NCBI GenBank assembly: GCA_964405405.1
Contig: CAYONT010000005.1
Coordinates: 1-64,000, forward strand
DNA from: CAMCYM01 sp964405405
GTDB taxonomy: Bacteria; Bacteroidota; Bacteroidia; Flavobacteriales_D; Sanyastnellaceae
Reading direction: 5' to 3'
Length of the DNA: 64,000 bases
The stretch's first letter is position 1. Each line of letters begins with the position of its first letter. The notes beneath the pieces were generated by a model, which did not search any database, was not told the DNA's origin, and saw only the letters and a list, made by a program, of their open reading frames with translations. This document shows, one piece after another, positions 60,091 to 64,000 of the stretch. The position numbers and the translations under genes were made by a program.

Positions 60091-61818
60091 ATGATCGGAT
60101 TCTCTGGATGTTGGGCACAGCGTGGTCGCTGGCTGGTGACATTTTCCTTTTGGGGCGCGGTATTGTGTACCTCACACGCGGGACGTGCGCAAGGCAATCT
60201 GGAACCGGTTTTTCATGTGCCTTTGCCAGATTTGGCCCAAGCCTGGAAGCAAGCGGATTTGCACGAACAGACGACGGGCAAGCACATGCAGGGGGTGATT
60301 GTAGACGCTCCGCTGGATTTTTTTGACCACGCACAGGTGCAGGTGGCTCAGAACGGCGATCGGGAATGGGTGCTGCGGCTGGAGATGCCGGATGCGATGG
60401 CAACCTGCGTCTATTTCGATGCCCTGCATTTGCCGGTGGGCGCCACCTTGCGGTTCGAGACGCCGGAAGGCGCTTTCCCGGCCGTGTTTGTGGAAGGCCC
60501 CATCGACCACCGGGAAAACAACGAACATGGGAAGTGGGTCAGTGGCGAAATCCCGGGGGGAGTGGTCCGCATGGTGTATGCCCAGCCCCGGGGCGTGGTG
60601 GGCCGTCCCCGCTTGCACATCCGAGGAATGGGGTGCTTCTTTCGCGATGTACATTTCCCTGAACCATTTGCGAGCGGTGGTTTCGGACTGCTGAGCAATG
60701 ACCGCGGATCCGATGCCTGTCAGGTGGACGTCAACTGCCCGGAGGGTCAAGGCTGGGAATGTCAACGGGATGCGGTGGTGCGTTTGCGCATCTCCATGGG
60801 TGGAAGCATTTTCCTCTGCTCTGGGGTCATGGTAAACAACACGGCGCGCGATTGCCGGCAGCTGTTGCTGAGTTCTTTTCACTGCGCCGATGATATGTCG
60901 GAAAGCGATTGGGCGTTGATGAAGGTTCGCTACAATTACGAGTACACGGAATGTGAGGGTACCCAATCCCTGAACTCCCACGACCGGACCGGGGTGTTTT
61001 TCATCACGTCCTCGAACGATATGAACAACGGAAACATCAGTGGTTCGGATTTCTTGCTGATGGAGGTAGAGGATGAAATCCTTGACAGTTGGACCCCTTT
61101 TTTGGCGGGCTGGGATGCGAATGGAACCCCTTCGCCCAACGGGGTGGGCATCCACCATCCTTCCGGCGACCGGAAGAAGATTTCGACGTATGTCAACCAA
61201 ACCGTGAGCAGTTCGGCCTATGCACCGGGGGCCCATTGGCGGGTGACCTGGGCGGCCACGGAGACGAACCACGGGGTGACTGAAGGAGGGTCGTCGGGGT
61301 CTCCCTTGTTCAATCCTTCCGGACGGGTGATCGGCACGCTCACGGGGGGCAGTTCCTTGTGCACAGCGCCCACGGCACCGGATTATTACGGCAAAATGAG
61401 CTACCACTGGAATGGGAACAACCCCATTCCGACCAGCGAGAAGTTGTTCAACTTCCTGGATCCTGCGGGGACCGGGGAGAAGATCATGGACGGAAGCCGG
61501 ATCGTGGATGGGGTGGCTTGTTCGGGCATCGCCGGTTGTGACGTGGTGGGGGTGGAGTCGGAGTTGTTGGCGACCGAGGGATGGTCAATCTACCCCAATC
61601 CGGCCGGGGATTGGGTGGCGCTGCAGGTGCCGACGGGGGTGGAATTGATGGAGGTCCGGTTGTATGATGGGCAAGGGCGGTTCGTGCGACGCTGGGGGGG
61701 GGGCGAGGTGTTGGCACCGTTGGCGGTGGGGGACCTGGTGCGGGGCACCTACTGGGTCACCGTGGAGACCACCAGCGGGGTCACGGCAACCCAGCAATTG
61801 CAGGTGACTGGGCATTGA
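60091..61818 (+). CDS. T9SS-secreted trypsin-like protease (lysyl endopeptidase type)
   Basis: Protein of 575 residues with a signal peptide (to about 33, GRAQ). An N-terminal propeptide-like beta domain at about 35-190 precedes the protease core. The likely triad is His264 (LLLSSFHCADD), Asp320 (ISGSDFLLMEV) and Ser402 (EGGSSGSPLF), with Cys pairs (SDACQVDVNC; CSG) as in Achromobacter protease I-type enzymes. The C-terminus from about 491 is a T9SS type A sorting domain (WSIYPNPAGDWVALQV to GTYWVTVETTSG). The ATG at 60091 was chosen to start the signal. Specificity for Lys is a family inference only. It converges on mutS2. Confidence 0.85.
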   Translation: MIGFSGCWAQRGRWLVTFSFWGAVLCTSHAGRAQGNLEPVFHVPLPDLAQAWKQADLHEQTTGKHMQGVIVDAPLDFFDHAQVQVAQNGDREWVLRLEMPDAMATCVYFDALHLPVGATLRFETPEGAFPAVFVEGPIDHRENNEHGKWVSGEIPGGVVRMVYAQPRGVVGRPRLHIRGMGCFFRDVHFPEPFASGGFGLLSNDRGSDACQVDVNCPEGQGWECQRDAVVRLRISMGGSIFLCSGVMVNNTARDCRQLLLSSFHCADDMSESDWALMKVRYNYEYTECEGTQSLNSHDRTGVFFITSSNDMNNGNISGSDFLLMEVEDEILDSWTPFLAGWDANGTPSPNGVGIHHPSGDRKKISTYVNQTVSSSAYAPGAHWRVTWAATETNHGVTEGGSSGSPLFNPSGRVIGTLTGGSSLCTAPTAPDYYGKMSYHWNGNNPIPTSEKLFNFLDPAGTGEKIMDGSRIVDGVACSGIAGCDVVGVESELLATEGWSIYPNPAGDWVALQVPTGVELMEVRLYDGQGRFVRRWGGGEVLAPLAVGDLVRGTYWVTVETTSGVTATQQLQVTGH

Positions 61819-61845
61819 TTGGGTGGGGCCAGCACCCTGGAGGGG

Positions 61846-63951
61846 TCAGTGGGCCAACCAGCTGAGTTTGTTCAACTCGACCTTCATCCGGAACGAACCG
61901 AAGCGCACGGTCGCCACCTCCTTGGCGATTTCCAGCACTTCGCCGCGTTCCTTGCCTGTCCGCAGCCGAACCAGGGATCCGACTTGGATGCGCTCCACGT
62001 GGTGTTTGGGGCGGCGTTTCGCGGCGGCGGCCGCTCCTTGCGCGGACCGGGCCTTCGCCAGCGCCAAGGCTTCCTGTTCGCGGGTGCGCTCCACAGCGAG
62101 GTACTTCCGCACCGTTTCAAAAAGCGCCTTGTTGTCCCCAGATTCCTTGTATTGGTCGATGAACTGCTGCATTTTTCGACCCCGCACGAGGGCAAGGTTT
62201 TGCTCTTGGGCAATCTCTTGCTGTGTTTGGACCTTGCTTTCTAGCCCCTTTTTTTCGGAGGCCAAACGCGCCAAAGTCTGCTCCAATTCCAGTTCCCGTT
62301 TCAGATTTCGGTCGGTGACCTTGGCACTTCGGGCCTTTTCGCGCTGCAAGTCGCTCAGCAATTCGTCCAGTTGGACCTTGCGGGGATCGAGTTTGGCCTT
62401 TGCCCGGCTGATGAGGCCCGCAGGAATGCCGTTTGTCTCGGCCACTTCGAAGGTGAAGGAGCTGCCGGGTTGTCCGATGTCGAGGCGGTAGCGCGGTTCC
62501 AGGGACTCCCGGTCGAAGCGCATGGAACCGTTGAGGGCTTCGGGCAATTCCGCCGCGCGGGTCTTGATGTTCGCGTAATGCGTGGTGATGACCCCAAAGC
62601 CGCCCCGGTCGTATAGTTCTTCGAAAAAGACTTCGGCCAAAGCGCCGCCGAGTTCAGGGTCCGAACCTGTGCCAAACTCGTCCAACAAGAGTAGGGTCGC
62701 CGGCCCCGAGACTTCCAGAAACGCCTTCATCCGTTTGAGCCGGTAACTGTAGGTACTGAGCTGGTTCTCGATGCTTTGGTTGTCACCGATGTCGGTAAGG
62801 ACGGCATCAAAGATGCCGACCTCGCTTCCGGATTGCACCGGGATGAGGAGGCCAGATTGCCACATGAGCTGGAGCAACCCAACGGTTTTCAGGGAGATGG
62901 ACTTTCCGCCTGCGTTGGGGCCCGAGATCACGAGCATCCGCTGACGGCGGGACAACTCGAGGGTTTGGGGCTCGGTCCTTCGGCCCAGCGATTCGTTCTG
63001 ACGCCGCAACAGCGGATGGTAGGCTTCGATGAGATGGAATCCCGGCTGGTTGCGGATTCCAGGAAGGGTGGCGTGCAGTTCGCTGGCGAGGCGGGATTTG
63101 GCCTGCAGCCAATCCAACTCGGTCAGGAGGCGCTGGTAGGCTTGAATCCAGGGCAAAAAACGCCGGATGTTGCGGGTCAAATCCAGCAAGATGCGGCGGA
63201 TTTCCCGGCGCTCATCGTCGCGCAACAACTCGAGTTCGTTGTTGAGCGGAACGGTGGCAGCGGGCTCGATGAAGGCGATGCTGCCGTTCTTTGATTGTCC
63301 GAGGATCAGGCCTTCCACTTTGCGCTTGTGGGTTGCAGCGATGGCCAGTGCACGGCGGTCGTTGACGACACTTTCCCGGATGTCAGCCAGGAAGCCCCGG
63401 TCCCCACATTCCTTCAAGGCGCGCTGAAAAGCCCGGGCTTGGTTGCGGCGCACTTGGACCATTTCCCCGCGGATCTTCCCCAGCAAAGGCGAAGCCTCGG
63501 TCCTCACTTCGCCTTTTGCATCGAACACGGCCTCGATGGGGCGAATCAGCTCTTCGGATTCCACCAACTCCGGTTGTTGCAACATGCGCGCCATCCGAGG
63601 AAAGGTGGCCTGTTTTGCGTGCAGGGCGCGGAGGACTTCGTTCACCAAGCGCGATGCCTGCAGGATGCGCATGAACCCGGCTTCCTCCAGCACGCTGTCC
63701 CGGATGCCCAACAACTGAATTTCCCGGTCCAATTCCTCGAAAGTGATGCCCGGGAAAGCATGGCCCTCTTGCCGAATGCGGGTGAACTCCCATGCCGTTT
63801 CCAACTGGATGCGAACCGTTTGGGGGTCCCGAGATGGAACCAACTGTGCAGCCCGCGCTTGGGCGGTTGGGCACTGGGCATGCCCGGCTAGCCACGCCCG
63901 GATGACGTCAAACTCCAAGTCCTTCACGACCTGGGCGTCAAAACCGCCCAA
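61846..63951 (-). CDS. mutS2: MutS2-like ATPase without Smr domain; start uncertain at window edge
   Basis: Protein of at least 701 residues. The core helices and clamp are followed by the MutS-type ATPase: ISGPNAGGKSISLKTVGLL (Walker A, 344-351), LLLLDEFGTGSDPELGGALAE (Walker B, split across about 432-450) and THYANIKTRA. A coiled-coil region (about 530-640) and a small KOW-like end (VGSLVRLRTGKERGEVLEIAK) follow. The C-terminal Smr nuclease domain of many MutS2 proteins is absent. The only start inside the window is a TTG at 63951; the frame stays open to the window end, so the true start may lie outside. Probably acts in recombination control or ribosome rescue. Confidence 0.86.
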   Translation of the reverse strand: MGGFDAQVVKDLEFDVIRAWLAGHAQCPTAQARAAQLVPSRDPQTVRIQLETAWEFTRIRQEGHAFPGITFEELDREIQLLGIRDSVLEEAGFMRILQASRLVNEVLRALHAKQATFPRMARMLQQPELVESEELIRPIEAVFDAKGEVRTEASPLLGKIRGEMVQVRRNQARAFQRALKECGDRGFLADIRESVVNDRRALAIAATHKRKVEGLILGQSKNGSIAFIEPAATVPLNNELELLRDDERREIRRILLDLTRNIRRFLPWIQAYQRLLTELDWLQAKSRLASELHATLPGIRNQPGFHLIEAYHPLLRRQNESLGRRTEPQTLELSRRQRMLVISGPNAGGKSISLKTVGLLQLMWQSGLLIPVQSGSEVGIFDAVLTDIGDNQSIENQLSTYSYRLKRMKAFLEVSGPATLLLLDEFGTGSDPELGGALAEVFFEELYDRGGFGVITTHYANIKTRAAELPEALNGSMRFDRESLEPRYRLDIGQPGSSFTFEVAETNGIPAGLISRAKAKLDPRKVQLDELLSDLQREKARSAKVTDRNLKRELELEQTLARLASEKKGLESKVQTQQEIAQEQNLALVRGRKMQQFIDQYKESGDNKALFETVRKYLAVERTREQEALALAKARSAQGAAAAAKRRPKHHVERIQVGSLVRLRTGKERGEVLEIAKEVATVRFGSFRMKVELNKLSWLAH

Positions 63952-64000
63952 TGCCTGCCCCCGGAACCGATGTCGAACCGATTGGGAGGCGGAAGTCGGG

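Overview
The window comes from a GC-rich member of the Bacteroidota, probably Flavobacteriia-like. Several things point there. Four proteins end in type IX secretion (T9SS) sorting domains (positions 16621-20799, 20852-21832, 49569-51596 and 60091-61818). There are DUF4249, DUF1573 and DUF5117-type lipoproteins and proteases, and a TonB receptor with a carboxypeptidase-regulatory N-terminus. The parE-parC, surE-lpxB and nusB-yajC clusters have the form usual in the phylum. Starts lack clear Shine-Dalgarno sites, and many operons begin just after a TAnnTTTG-like box, the -7 element of this phylum. A run of exactly 100 N with a 55-bp repeat on both sides shows this is a draft scaffold, possibly a metagenome bin. 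I see no tRNA, rRNA, CRISPR array, transposase or prophage; the window is almost entirely chromosomal housekeeping and cell-surface genes.

Layout. 1-1893: the start of meaB (cut by the window edge), a secreted regulatory-domain protein, a small membrane protein, and a tiny lipoprotein gene broken by the assembly gap. 1924-8997 (minus): a tightly overlapped five-gene operon, transcribed as LysM pseudo-transglycosylase, SGNH hydrolase, second SGNH hydrolase, MBOAT acyltransferase, HNH protein; this looks like an envelope or glycan O-acylation system and is the most system-like locus here. 8998-9359: an intergenic region with a promoter and a terminator-like hairpin that may make a small leader RNA. 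9360-16480: SRPBCC protein, DUF5117 metalloprotease, GT87 glycosyltransferase, TerB-DnaJ co-chaperone and htpG. 16621-21832: two convergent T9SS cargo proteins sharing a perfect bidirectional terminator. 21908-28950 (minus): nusB, DUF1573, yajC, nhaC, uvrA and a LOG-family gene in one operon.

29024-36764: a DUF4249 lipoprotein and a MuiA-like protein (plus), then a coupled minus-strand set pepD, surE, small membrane protein, lpxB (TTG start) and SpoIID-like protein. 36885-44382 (plus): parE-parC, then a GH13 lipoprotein, mgsA and prmC. 44415-49584: a lipoprotein trypsin-like protease with a large unassigned N-terminal region, divergent from ligA, which carries an insertion of roughly 150 residues and is coupled to a DnaQ-BRCT exonuclease. 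49569-54856 (minus): regulatory-domain protein, TonB receptor and a T9SS lectin-like protein. 54882-63951: prfC, rhodanese, thioredoxin, an outer-membrane barrel, a second DUF1573 protein, a C-terminal processing protease, a T9SS lysyl-endopeptidase-like protease, and mutS2 at the right edge.

Adjacent genes overlap as ATGA, TGATG or TTGA in thirteen places, so translational coupling is the main organising feature. Names rest on motifs read by eye; no database search was possible.
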